Source: Sarcomyxa edulis (lineage: Eukaryota; Basidiomycota; Agaricomycetes; Agaricales; Mycenaceae). Taken from it: DNA of 64,000 bases. This document shows positions 11,132 to 23,738 of this stretch, in pieces. Below the pieces are notes generated by a model, which was given only the letters and a program-made list of their open reading frames with translations, was not told the DNA's origin and made no database searches. The stretch's first letter is position 1. Every line of letters begins with the position of its first letter. The position numbers and the translations under genes are program-made. The stretch covers positions 248,001 through 312,000 of the forward strand of contig QUOL01000006.1 of NCBI GenBank assembly GCA_009761415.1, written 5' to 3'.

Positions 11132-14100
11132 TTACTTCGAGCTGCTTTCCGCTTTTGCCTTGGCAGCAGCTTCGAGCTCTCCAAAGGTTCCACTTTTGAG
11201 ACACATTCCTCTGAAATAACCGTCCTGCTTTTGGATCAGATTCCATGGAGTGTCGAACTCGACGATCTGTAGCATCACCAATCAATATCGAAGGATTCTA
11301 ATGTATAGACGGATGATCACTTGCCTGGCCCTTGTCAAGAACAATTAGTCGATCGTAATCGATTACAGTACGGATCCGATGAGCAACTAATATGGAATTT
11401 AGTCGCTATACACAGGTACGATGATACGGAGACGGCTTACCGGTCAGCAACAACGAATCGGTGAACTCTTCACGGATAGTGGCCTGAATCTTGGCGTCGG
11501 TAGCAAAATCAATGGAACTGGTGGCTTCATCGAGTACGATTATGGAGCTGCGGCGAAGAAGAGCTCGAGCCATCGCTATCAATTGACGTTGACCTTGAGA
11601 GAAGTTAGCGCCACCCGCTGAAACTTGGGTCGTCAGTGATATGCTCGTCTTCGTGTCCGTTTCAGTAACGGCCGTCGAGATGGAATCGGCTGTGTCTTCA
11701 CGCTCTACGCCGTGGATAGAAGATGCGCGTGATTGATCGCGTGATGTGCCTTGAGAGGGAGTGGCGCTCTCGCTGATCATCTGCACGCGGTAGAGTACAT
11801 CCAGACACTCGCTATCGTCATGTTCACCTAGGAGGAGGGACTTGTAAGTTTACGAGAAACGAGTTTGAAGGGAACTAGTCTACCGAACGGATCTAAATTG
11901 TCTCTCAGGGTTCCCGAAAAGAGCGTTGCATCCTGTTTCCGATTCGTTAGTGTTATGAAACACGGTCCTTATTCGACAACCACACCGACCTGTGGAATGA
12001 AGGTCTGAAAATGATGTTTTTTGAATCAGAGATCGCACGATAATTATGATCAAACATTTTGACTTACAAGCCTGGAGCGTAAATCGTGCAGACCAATGGT
12101 AGAGATGTCGATTCCATCAATTATAATTCGACCACTGGCAGGGTCCGTCTATTGGAATATTTGCTCAAGAATCCTTGCTTCACTATGGGTATAAAGCTTA
12201 CAAAGCGTAGGATGCTCATGGCAAGAGTCGACTTCCCACTTCCTGTGAGAGGGTACGATTGGTCAACTCGTCTTGAGAAACCATGAAGTTCGAGAGACCC
12301 ACCAGTGCGGCCCAAAAGTCCAACTCGTTCTTTCGCCTTCAACGCAAAAGATACACCATGAAGCACGGGAGGTAATTCAGGGGCGTATTTGATGACTAAT
12401 TCTTCGACTCTCAGTAAGTCGTCACTACCGGAGCTAGAGGGCCAATATGCGGGAGGTCGGTTCGACTCGATTATGGCTGGCGGCTCCTGAGGTAGATCTA
12501 AGTATTCCACGACACGCTCCACAGAGCTGACAAAGGATTAGTGACTCTCTCCCAGCTCTCCCAGGTATCAATGGAAGCTGGACGTACTTCAGATCAAGTT
12601 GGAGAGCAGTCCAGAAGCGGCAGGCCCAGTAAACGCTGGTAGTGAATGCCATAGAGGAAGTGATGCACAAACCAGCCAGACCTGCATCAACAAGACCAGA
12701 CAGAGAGAACAGTGTTGTGACCAGTACAGCAGTAGCACCCAAAACATCGAAATTCAGGAGCAGCCACCTAGGTTGTTCAAGTCAGTATACGTGTCTATCG
12801 CCGGACACGAAAGTAAAAAACCTGTTCGTCATCCAGAAGCTGTACCACATCTAGACATTGTGTGAGTGATTGGCGCGACGTTCATATATTATTGATTCAC
12901 CTTTGCTGATGGATAGGGAGTAACATTATTAGCTATATTGATGACAAAGCGGGAGAATTCTCACTAGTGGCGTCCAGTTTTTTATGCAGATTATCCAAGA
13001 AACGTCTTTCAGCAGAGAAGGCACGAACAGTGACGATACCTTCCAACAATTCGCCGAAGTCCGAAAAGATTGGTGAACGTGTGTTCGATTCCATCCGACG
13101 AAGATCCCGACCAGTGTTCAAATATCCGAGGGCCAGTTCCCGATACACGAAGCCTAGCAGAGACGCAGGAAGAAGGAACCAAGGAAAGACAACACTAGAA
13201 TGCCAGAGTGAGTAAGAGACTGACATCGAGGCTGACCAGCATTGACACATACCTGACAGTGAGAATGCTCGCAAAGAATGTAGCCAAGCTGGAATTCACC
13301 GCTTGAAGCGAACTAGCCAAAGATGAATCAATAGTTTCGATGTCCTTTGAAGAACCGTTAGCGCAAAGACGATGATGAACGGTATATTGATCGTTACCTT
13401 GCCGAATCGATTGAGCATACGGCCTGTGTAAGGAGCCTGAGTACATCGATACATTGACGCGTATACGACTTACCCTGAGGAGTTGTGTCATGCCATCGAG
13501 TAGTTGCTCTATATTGCGAGGTGATTAGACGATAATTTCGGGATCCTTATCCGACATACCTGACTACTGTCACCAATAATTGACGGAAAAGACGACGAGA
13601 AGCGCGAAGGGCTCCTGTGTACTGAGCGATCGCTGAGGATATCCCGACAATGACATTTGCAAGACCTATGGCTGCATACACGCCAACATAGAAGAGTGGA
13701 TGCTCATAGGCGCTTGGCCAATTCATCTGCGGGAGACCAATCTTGGACACCAAACTGTGGAAGCTGGGAGCAGGCCCATGTGATGTCAGAATGCCATCCA
13801 TAACGATTTCATTATCAGAAGACGCAAAGGATTTGAAATCGTATGACGCGGAAGGTTCGGCACCATCGCCGTATGCGTCACCCCAAGTCTTGATCCACAA
13901 TTTCTCTGAACCGCTGGATCAGTGACGTCGCCTCAAAAGAACGTTGAAATATACCTGTGATGCCGAGGAGCTGTTGAACATTCCATTAGAAGGTGCACCG
14001 CGGGAAGAGAAGTGAAAAATACCTGGTTCAAGACTATCAAGAAGAGTAAGAATGCCCATATCCAATACGATCTTGATGGGTGTTAGCTGGGAATTTACCA

Positions 14101-17100
14101 TAACGACGGAATGCACATACGAAGCTTTGAGGTAGGTCTTGTAGATTGCAAACTAAAACCAATTCATGAAGGCTGCATGAAATGGAAGGACACAAATGAC
14201 ATACTTTGACTTCGCCAGTTTCCCTGTGCTCATCTTTGACGAGCTGTCTAGCTTTCTTTTTGTCTCCTACAGATTTCGAAGCACCGTCTGGACTAGCCTC
14301 TTCTTCTGCAGTGTCAGTAGAATCTTCCGATGCAACTACCTCTTCTTCTTTAACAGCAATAGCAGACTCGTGTTCAATGTCATCTAAAACACCTTGGGCA
14401 CGGAGATCCTTGATGGTGCCCTGGGTATCGATGCGACCGTCCAACATACGTATGAGATAAAAGGCCCCGGGAATGACGAGTTCGACATGGTGCGTGACGA
14501 GAATCTATAACAAAAATATCATTATCTGACATAAGGAAGAGATCGAAAGACACGTACAACAGTGCGATCCTTCAATAAAGGACCACATAGAAGTCGCTCG
14601 AACAAGAACCGAGACGTGTGACTGTCCTAAAATTCTTAGAGTTTCAGAGCTGTTGAATTGTCATGAACGAGTTTTCACTTACGACGGCGCTGAGAGGGTC
14701 ATCTAGAAGCACATATCTAGTCCGTGCATAGACGGCACGAGCCAAAGCGACACTGTAGCATCCCGGTCAGTTCCAGAGACATGTAGTACAACATAATATC
14801 GACTTGCCGAGCTTTCTGTCCTCCCGAGAGACTCACTCCACTAGTTTGATTAAATGTGTTGTCAGCTGTGAGTCGACGATCAAACGTGGTGAAGATGCAT
14901 ACCGGGCCCCGATCTCGGTGGCATCACCGTCTTCGAACTGTTCCAAATCGGGTCTGAGTGCGCAACACTCTACTACATCGTTATACCTCTGTTCGTCCAG
15001 CGGATAGCCGAATAATATGTTGTCCTTGATGGACTGATGTCGCAACCACGGTGACTGCGCGGCATATGATATAGCATGGGCCATGCCATTTTCGTCGACT
15101 CTCGAAGGATCCTTGGACATGATTATTCTGCCTCCGGGAAGTAGTGTCATCTCACCCAGAAGGGCCATCTAGGTGACAGAGAGTGAGTAATCGCCAAGAG
15201 GGCGCAATCGCAGCACTCACTAGCAGAGCCGTCTTCCCGCTAGCAGTAGGTCCAGTGACCACAGACAATTCCCCTTCAGGGAACAGCACCGTTAGATCCC
15301 TCAACTCGAAATGATGATCAGGCGATTCTTCCGTCTCGACAGCAGTCTCCGTCTCGTCGCTGGAGCTCGAGCTAGACGTGGGAGGTACACCTTTAACAGT
15401 CTCCTGTTCTTTGATCTCTTCCACTTCATTCCATTTGAAGGAGGCGCGTTCCAAACCAAGTCCCTCATCATCGTCTCCAGCTGTGTGGGGACCGGCAATA
15501 GTCTTCTTCAAAGATGAGACCTGATCAGTTACCTCGTCTTCGGCGAGATATGTTGCTATGCGGTCTAAAGAAACTCTGGTCTAGATGGGAGCAAAATCAC
15601 AGACATAGAAGTCAGTTTACAAAAACACTTGGTCAAGTATAAATTCGCACTTGAAGAAGCTGAACGATAAACGTAGGAATGACGTTCAATCTACACGACG
15701 CGTCAGCTGAGCAAAATAACAATGGACGGTTCTGGTTGGACATACGGTTGCCGGATCATACTGAAAAGCGCGATAGACTGCGAACGAGATCAGTAGAGTC
15801 GGAGACATCGTCAGAAAAAAAAAATGAAATAAGACATACCGTAAAGGCAACACTGATGGTCAACTCATTACCTCGGACAACATAAACGAAGAAAGATATG
15901 ATAGAAACCAGGATTGGTGCGGTGTTCCAAAGTGTCGAGAACATGACGGAGTTCGTGCGAGCTAGAGGGCAGTCAATACAGATAAATTGTATACATGATG
16001 AGATATTTAACGTACATTTGACTATCCACTTCATCTCAACATCTCGAGCATCCATAGTTCGCTTTATCCATTGCTCTTCCCAGGAGAAGAACTTTATGAA
16101 TTTGACCTGTCAAAGTGATCTCAGCATGACATAGAAATATAGACATTAGAAGGTCCTTCACAGCTCCGATCAACCTAACCGACAAGCGTTAGATGAAGTC
16201 AATCTGATCGAGAGAGAACGTAATGCATACTCTGTCAAAGTCTTCATACGCTTGTCACGAGCAGCGAGTACACCTTTCTGAATTCTGATACTGCGCCTCG
16301 CGATGATACTGTTCAAAGGCCATCTGTAGTATCACCGATGATGCAGTAGGTGTCAGTCAGATAGTGGCATAGAGACACAGTTGAACACTTGCCCGGCGAC
16401 CAAGACGAGGAAACCCGCAAAGGCTGACCACCCGAGAAGCCTGTGGTGATACTCAGAAAGGGTATGCAAAGAGCTCACAGAGTAGCACATACTGGTATAA
16501 AAAGATGGAGGCAATTATGATCTCCAAAGGTGCTGTACAATCCATCTCCTATGAGCAAATCCGACAATAGATGTGAATCGCGAGACTCACCCCCGTATAA
16601 GAAATACAAAGACGTCATGATCATTGATACCTATGGCAACAGATGTGAGTAACGTATACGAACGAAAGCACTCGGTGGAATCGTCTCACTTTCATAGAAT
16701 CACCAGCCATGAGATTGACTATCTTGCCTACATCCGCTCCAGCCTTTGGATCATCGGCTTTAGCAGCCTTCTCTTTAGCCTTAGTTTTATCTGGTGGTGG
16801 TAGATTCATGATCAGCGAACACGTCCAGCTTTGATCAGTGGTTACACTCACCAGCAGCACTGAGAGGACCGACAGTTTCGGCAGCTTTCTTTTCCGCATC
16901 CTCTTTCACTTTGTCTTTGTCCACAATACCGGAGAAATCCTTCCTCTTAAGAGCCTGTTCTCGCTCTGAGCTCTAGAAACAGTTCATTTGAGGCAAATGG
17001 AGACTATACCTTGTCGTAAATCGATGCCATAAGTGACAAGCGTATTCTCGCTACAAATATCTCGTCAATTGTGAGTACAAGTGCTTGTATGGATATTTCT

Positions 17101-18670
17101 TACTCGCTGCTCGTCGTCCATACCACAGGTGTTGCACATCGGCTTGTGACTATATCACGAGATGCATGAAGCATCAGTTGACTCGACTTGTAATGTATCA
17201 AGAACGGACTACGGACTCACCTTCAGAACAGCCGAAAGGAAAGCCAAAAATGCATAGATATACGCCCTGGCCCGATCTGAAGGAGTTGGATGGGGAAGAG
17301 CGATGATATCGAGGATACGTCTGTGGTGTGTCAAGTCAAAAGTGCATCGCTAGAGATGCTGGAGGACTAACTTGAGGAAGAAAGGACCTCCATAATTGAA
17401 CACGACGGAGATATAAGTACCCGTTACATCAGCTCTGCGAAGGGGTAAGTCGATGAGTTTTCAGAATATATAGAAGGAAGAGGACGGACACAAAATCCAA
17501 CGAATGTGCACGCATGAGACGTCGAAGAAGAGTAGCGCCTCTGTTTTCCCTAAATTAGTACTACGCTCATAGGACATAATCTTCTGACGAACGGGGTATT
17601 GAGGAATTTGATGAACGAAGGACGCGCTTGCATCGTAGGGCTGAGATTCCAGACATCGGGTTCGTTCAATGTGGTATATCTTCCCTGAAAATTGGACAGA
17701 AGGGTCAGAGATAGAACCCTAGATAGCATATCCAGGCTTACTCGTTTGATCAGAGGGTACACCCAAGAGAACGATATCCATCCGAGTAAAGTCGTGTAAT
17801 CCTCCGGCGACACGGACAAGCCCTAGACAAGCATGAAGTCTCAACACAAATCAAGAAGAAGACGAGACCTACGATGTCCTCCTTTTTGACTCGTCTGCTC
17901 GGTATAGCCAAGGGCATAGCCAGAACTACCGCCAACAACACTGTGATGGCGACGAGATTCGCAATCAGGGCCGCCATAACAAGAGTTGGAGGGAAGGGTA
18001 TTCCAATGACATGGTGGTCGAAAATGACGCCTCCGACAAGAAGAATGGCGCCGATGAAGTTGAGCAGGTATAGATAGAACAGATCATACGGCGCTGTGAC
18101 TGCAGGGCGGGCAATAGGTCGAATGGTCGCGTACAGCCAGGCAAACGCGACGAGGATAGGACGAAGACCACCCCAAAGGTTATCTGGCTGACCAACAAAG
18201 CTAAAGCAACCGACAGCAAGCCATACGAGAGTCTGAAAGAGGCCGATCCAAGACAAGACAAGTGTGCGCCAAAATGGCGGGGTCGTCGCGTCTCCTGTTC
18301 CTGTAGCTTCGGCCTCCTCTCCTGGTCCTGGAACATTTTGTTGATCGAGGGCTTCAGCCTCTGCAAGCGTCAGGAAAGAATGGAATGGGGTCTTGATTAT
18401 ACTGATTATCTTTCTGAGTGGTTTCGGTGTGGGTATAGCGCTCAAGCACAGGGCAAAGACGAATGCTGCTGGGAATATAGCGCTCCATGACGCTCGAACG
18501 CAGACATTGCGAAAGTCGAAGAACCCTGATTCATCGCAGAGTCCCATGGTGGTTGGGAACAGAGAAGAGTTGGATCTTCGACAAATCTTCGACCAATCGA
18601 AGTTGGGAGGTATGACAAACCCAGATAGCCATGTGCGAAAAATTTGATCGCGGCTATTTTTGATCGACAT
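11132..18670 (-). CDS. ABCC (MRP)-type ABC transporter, full length
   Basis: This is an ATP-driven exporter of the multidrug-resistance protein group, typically moving conjugates or metabolites across the vacuolar or plasma membrane. The ATG is at 18670 and the stop TAA at 11132-11134. The first large exon codes an N-terminal multi-helix TMD0 (for example [20 protein letters not shown]). A linker with [19 protein letters not shown] is typical of ABCC proteins. TMD1 carries the motif [16 protein letters not shown]1 has Walker [12 protein letters not shown] (about 15230-15250) and Walker [16 protein letters not shown]2 follows an acidic linker. NBD2 has Walker A GRTGSGKST, signature FSQGQRQL and Walker [14 protein letters not shown] (about 11510-11620). 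NBD2 has a long Ser/Thr-rich insert before its signature, as in fungal Ybt1/Bpt1-like members. More than 20 short introns interrupt the gene. It is convergent with the gene on its left and in line with the reductase on its right, so export of that enzyme's product is possible but unproven. Confidence 0.93.
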
Positions 18671-18826
18671 CAATGATGGTTAGCTCACCAGACAACTTGA
18701 ATCACCAGAACGAAAGTCGAAACATTGTGTATCTGGCACTCAACTCATCCTACGAGACAAATCCAATCTTCGATGTACAATCTACATATCTTCATCAACA
18801 TCGCATCGCGTCACGTCGCGGTCATT

Positions 18827-21800
18827 TCATTTACTCAAAAACCCCGCTTCGCGCCAATGCTGAACCCATCGCCCAACAAGCTCTTCTGAAACAGGTGGAC
18901 AATTCGCAATGCTCGGAGCCACCCTGCCCGTCAAATCTATACGGAAATCTTGTGGAGGCCTCTCATTGGTCTTTCCGATGCGGTTACGATAGAATCCCTA
19001 TAGCAATCATCAATATCAAGTCGACCCGGAATCTACACGTCGAACTCACCAATAACTTGATACTAGGATTAACAGCACCATCAGGATTAGACTGTGCCAA
19101 CCGATCAAGCCACTCGGTGCGTTCCACAGCCTCGAACTTGACGCCAGCTTTCTCGAGCCCGGAAAGGATGGTATCCCAACTGGATAGACTGGGATTCAAG
19201 ACGTGATATACCGCAGCTTTGGGAGGTCGTGGGTGCGTGACGATTTCAACGATAGCGCGGCCAGCGACGTTTACTGGGATCCAGGATGGTTTCTGCTCAG
19301 ATAAGAGAATGTCATTGTCAGAAAGGTTGGACAAAGACGAGAGATGAGATGAGATGAGAATGACGGAAAGACAAACCTCCGTCAAACGAGGAAGAGCCCC
19401 AGTCGTATTCGCACTCTTGAACATCAAAGGCCAAGCCTCCGTCTCGTTCCAAACGCCACTGCAAAATAACTCGTTTAGCCATCATCATCCACTCCATCAA
19501 AGAAAAACGACACCAACTTCTCCGTATCCCCAACAACCTGCCCAATCCTCAACACCCCCACACTAACATTCGTATCCCTCGCAGCCCTCTCACACAACCC
19601 CTCCATAACCCATTTACTCCGCGCATACCCCATAGGCGCAGCCGTCTCCGGAGACGTCGAAAAGCTCTCCTCGACAACGGGAACGGGGCGGCCTTGGCGC
19701 GTACCGACAGAGGAGCTGAAGTAGAATGAAGCGGTATGCGATGAGCGGATACAGAGGTTGATGAGGTTGACGGAACCGCCGATGTGTTCGTCGTAGGAGT
19801 CGATACCGAGTACGAAGTTGACGGGCCATGCGTTCTAGGAAGGGTGACAAAGATAGCATGTCAGCGAATGTGCCACTCACCCGGACCGTATGTAGGATGA
19901 CCAGGGAATACAATACATACATGAATCGCATCCGTAACCTCCCTCAAAACACCCTCATACTCATCCCTCGACAACCCCAGACCCTCTTCGTTCACATTAG
20001 CAGCAAACGACACAACCTTCGCCATCTCCGCCTCCGAAAGGAGGCGCTGACGATGCGCCAGGGACTCTTTGACACGCACGAGCGAGTCGGAGTGGGATGC
20101 GGCGCGGGAGAGGCAGATGACTTTGGTGACGGTGGGAGATGAGACGAGGTGTTGTAGGATGTGTGCGCCCTAGATGACGATGCAAGGAAGAAGGTCAGTC
20201 ACGGTCACTTGATGTGAAGATGATAATGTACGTACCAGGGAACCAGTGGCACCGGTCAATACCTATCGTAAATGAGTAAACGAGTAAATAAGCCAATGTA
20301 AGTAACATCAACCGAACGACTCACCACAACGCGCCCTCCAGGCCTCTGAATCCCATTCCCAGTACCAGTCTCACTCCCCACACTCTCCACACTCTTGACA
20401 TCAAACTTCGCGCTCCACTTCTCAACCATAGCCAACATAGTAGCATATTGCTTCTCATCGGTCTCGACGACCTCGCCGTTTCCAGTTGATATGGCTAGGA
20501 TGTATTTCGCAAGTCTAGTTGACGCGACATCGGTCAGATCAGTCAGAATGAATGAAGGAGAGAGTATTAGGGAACGAAAACGTACTTCTCAATCGACGGA
20601 TTCTCGTACACAACTGCATACCACACGAATCAACATCAGTCTCATCCAACAATTCGCATCATGACTCACCATTCCCCCCCAACACCCCACCCCCCAACTC
20701 CAACTCCTTCACACACACATTCCTTATCCTAGTCGCCTGCAACGAATCAACACCAAACGCGAACAAATCGCTATCCCTCTCTAACCCCTTCGCCTTGTTC
20801 GGGCCCAGGGTCGTAGCGATCACTTGCGTGAGGAATGATTCGAGCGCAGGGAGGGTCGTGAGACGGTGTTTGGTTTGGGAGGAGGGGCCGTTTTCGAAGC
20901 GGTGGTAGATTGAGTCTAAGAAAGAGAGTAAACATCAGGACAAATCTGTGAGTATAGCGACAACGTACCGATAAGATCTTTGAATTTGGTATAACACGCC
21001 GGTCTTAAGATCGTCATCTTCGTCGCGATGGGTATGTGCGTCCCGTACCTGTCCGTCCGTCCGTCAATCACGATACACCACAACAGCATAGACAGTAAAC
21101 TCGAACTGGGAAGGGACTCACGGCAACACATCAACCATCTCCATCAACACCCTCGAATGCGTCGGAGCCTGCGCATTCGCTTCCTCGATCACAGGCCAGA
21201 TGAGTTCGATGAAGTGTTTCTTGGCTTCCGAGGTCAACTCTGGTCCCGCTTCGAAGCCTTTGTCCTACAAGACGCGAGTTTGACTTTAGTTTGTGATCAC
21301 GGGACTTTGGATGCGATGGAAAGAAATGGAACTCGGAGTGCATACCTCCAACGCCACCCTCCCAGCCTCACTCGGCAACACCAAACACCCCACCTGCGGT
21401 CTTCCAGCTCCGAATACGATCGCTTCAGCAACGTACGGGCTGTTCCCGCGGATGGCTAGTTCGATTGGGACTGTATCCATCCGATCCCTTACTCAGTAAG
21501 TCCCGCATCTCCAAAAATAATGAACCGAATGGCACGCACCAGGATTAGTCTTCTCACCCAAAACCAACACGAGCGTATCATCCAACCTCCCACAATACTT
21601 ATACCAATTCCCATTCCGTGGATGTTTGATGAAGAGATCCTTGGTAGCATACGACCCATCCGCCCGATTCGTCTCGATCTTGGGCGGGTATCCGTCGTGG
21701 ACGATGAGTTCGTAGATTTCGGTGGGGGTGCCTGATGTATCTACATCGGTCGCATCCGGTCAGTCAACATCATATCACACCACCCGACATCCCTCACTCC

Positions 21801-23413
21801 TCATCACGAGACGATGGAATTCGAGAGAGACAAAACAAACCGCACTCACCAACTTGACCCCCCCTCCCCTCCATACTCATATACTCCCCAACCACCCCAT
21901 CCGCGCGAAGCCAATTCCACGCCTTATCCGTCCCAAAATCACGTTTAGAGGTGAGTAGGGCACCGGTCTCGGTGGTTCCGTAGATGCTTATGAGGTTGAC
22001 GCCCGATGCGGTGAGTCTATCGCCTAGGTCGTCCTGGGATGTGTGGAGGGGTGGGGTTAGTGGGAGTAGTAACGGTAAGAGATTGGGTAGTAAAGTGACG
22101 GTTAGTAAGGGATTGACATCGCAAGACGGCGGCGGACGCACGGGTAAAGCAGCTCCTGCGTAGCTAACAGCTTCGAAATCCGCGAGTGCCTTGGTGCCTT
22201 CCTCCGTTTCTGCGAGGAGCTGTAAAACACATAAGTAGGTGAGTCGTCAATATCACAATACAGAACTTGGCATGATCGCCGAAATGGATGGATGAGTGGC
22301 CTGGGAATATCAGGAGCTCGCAGAAAATCCATCCTCCTCCTCCTCCGACTTCATCGTTGCTCATCAGAAACAGGGGAGGCTCACCTTGATAACATACGGC
22401 ACCGCAAAACACTGCGTACACTTCGTCGGACTCTTCCTAATAATCTCACAGATGTTCTTACTCGTCAGGGGAAGGTGGGGCGGGAAGAGGGTGAACGGGA
22501 ATGCGTTGTAGTAGCAGCGGAAACTGTCAGAGAAGAGGTCTCAGTCAGTCAGAGCAGAGAAGGTGAGTAGGGAGAGGTGCGAGAAGGTGAGCTAGTAGTG
22601 AGGGACTCACACACTGAAATGCCCGAACCCGTGATACACAGGCAACGCGCTGAATCCAGGTTTCGGAACGTGTCCGTGCAGATTCGCGATGAGGCCTTTG
22701 TGGGTCACGTAGACTGGTTTGGGGAAGCCGGTCTATCGAACGACGACAAGATTAGGGTACGTCAGATATATTTAGTAGAACACAACACTCACGGATCCAG
22801 AGGAATGCAATATAACAGCGACTCTAGGCGCCTCCTCTTCGGGCGTCAACGGCGCAGGGTACGATGGAATGGGTTTACCGTCCGATATACCCTCAGGTCC
22901 CCACAATGGAAACCGGGTATCGGGGACGATACCAAACTCCCCCCCGAGTATCTCCTGCACTTCCTTCGCCTCCTCGACGAACTTGGCTCCGTAAATAAGG
23001 TGCGTCGCGTTAGTTATCTTGCACAGATGCGCTACGGCAGGAACGGAGTTGTTTACGCTGAGTAAGAGGGGCGCGAGTGATAGCTTTGAGAGTGCAATCT
23101 CGAGAAGTGATTCATCGAGTGCTGTTGATGTGAGGATGGCGACGGTGCGTTGTGGTGTGGCTGTGATAGGTCCTAGGACGGATGGCGAGGCGTAATGGGC
23201 GCAGAGTCTGTCCACTGCCTGCTGCACCTCCGAGTAAGTGAGAGATCGAAGTGGGTTGCCTGGTTCGTCGATTCCGGTGTAGAATGCCACCGAGTCCGGT
23301 TGATTGACTGCATCAAAGTAAGTAAGCTGTGATAGTAAGTGATTTAGTGACTTACCCGCTCTGATGGCTATGAGATCTGTTAATGACTTTGCAGCAAATG
23401 TAGGTCCAGGCAT
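18827..23413 (-). CDS. Adenylate-forming reductase 1 (NRPS-like, A-T-R)
   Basis: This NRPS-like enzyme activates a carboxylic acid with ATP, loads it on a carrier domain and reduces the thioester with NAD(P)H to an aldehyde. The ATG is at 23413 (MPGPTFAAKSLTDL); an in-frame GTG further up is not needed. The A domain shows HSSGS/TGFPKPVYVTHKG split by an intron (about 22740-22800), then IYGTTETG (about 21985) and AIVFGAGRPQVGCLV. The T domain has FAFGVDSLQATRIR, with Ser as the phosphopantetheine site (about 20745). The reductase domain has LTGATGSLGAHILQHL across an intron (about 20150-20330), SSSVGTRQG, and the catalytic pair in MGYARSKW (about 19605-19640). The protein ends HWREAGFLSK. There is no condensation domain, so the substrate is probably a single acid; aryl, amino or fatty acids cannot be separated by eye. 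It shares its promoter with the MFS gene on the other strand. Confidence 0.92.
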
Positions 23414-23738
23414 ATTAGCTTCTAACCCTGTACTCGACACTCCCTCACACTCTTTAAATAACGCTTACTCACGGACCGACTCCCCGCCCGTCCCGCTTAC
23501 CCCACACGGGTATAGGTTCCCCGTGGGGTAGACGGATGGCATGACCCAGTCATCAGTGCGATATTACCAACGCATTACTTTCTAGTATGCACAAAGTATG
23601 CAGGTGGTATGCAGGTGAGCTATTAATGTTTCATTATCCAACTAACTAACTACGGTTATTGAGCTCGCTTCGCAGTACCCGCTTAGCCTATAAAATGCAC
23701 TACCTTACTAACCACTCCTTCCCCACATCGCCGTGACC
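23414..23738. promoter_or_regulatory. Divergent promoter between reductase 1 and MFS gene
   Basis: Only 325 bp separate the two start codons. A TATAAAA box lies at 23689-23695, 44 bp before the MFS ATG. The heptamer GTATGCA occurs at 23585, 23596 and 23607, exactly 11 bp apart, so the copies face the same side of the helix. An imperfect inverted repeat (TACCCCACACGGG at 23498-23510, CCCCGTGGGGTA at 23519-23530) lies closer to the reductase. Either set could bind a shared regulator; that is inference. Confidence 0.6.
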
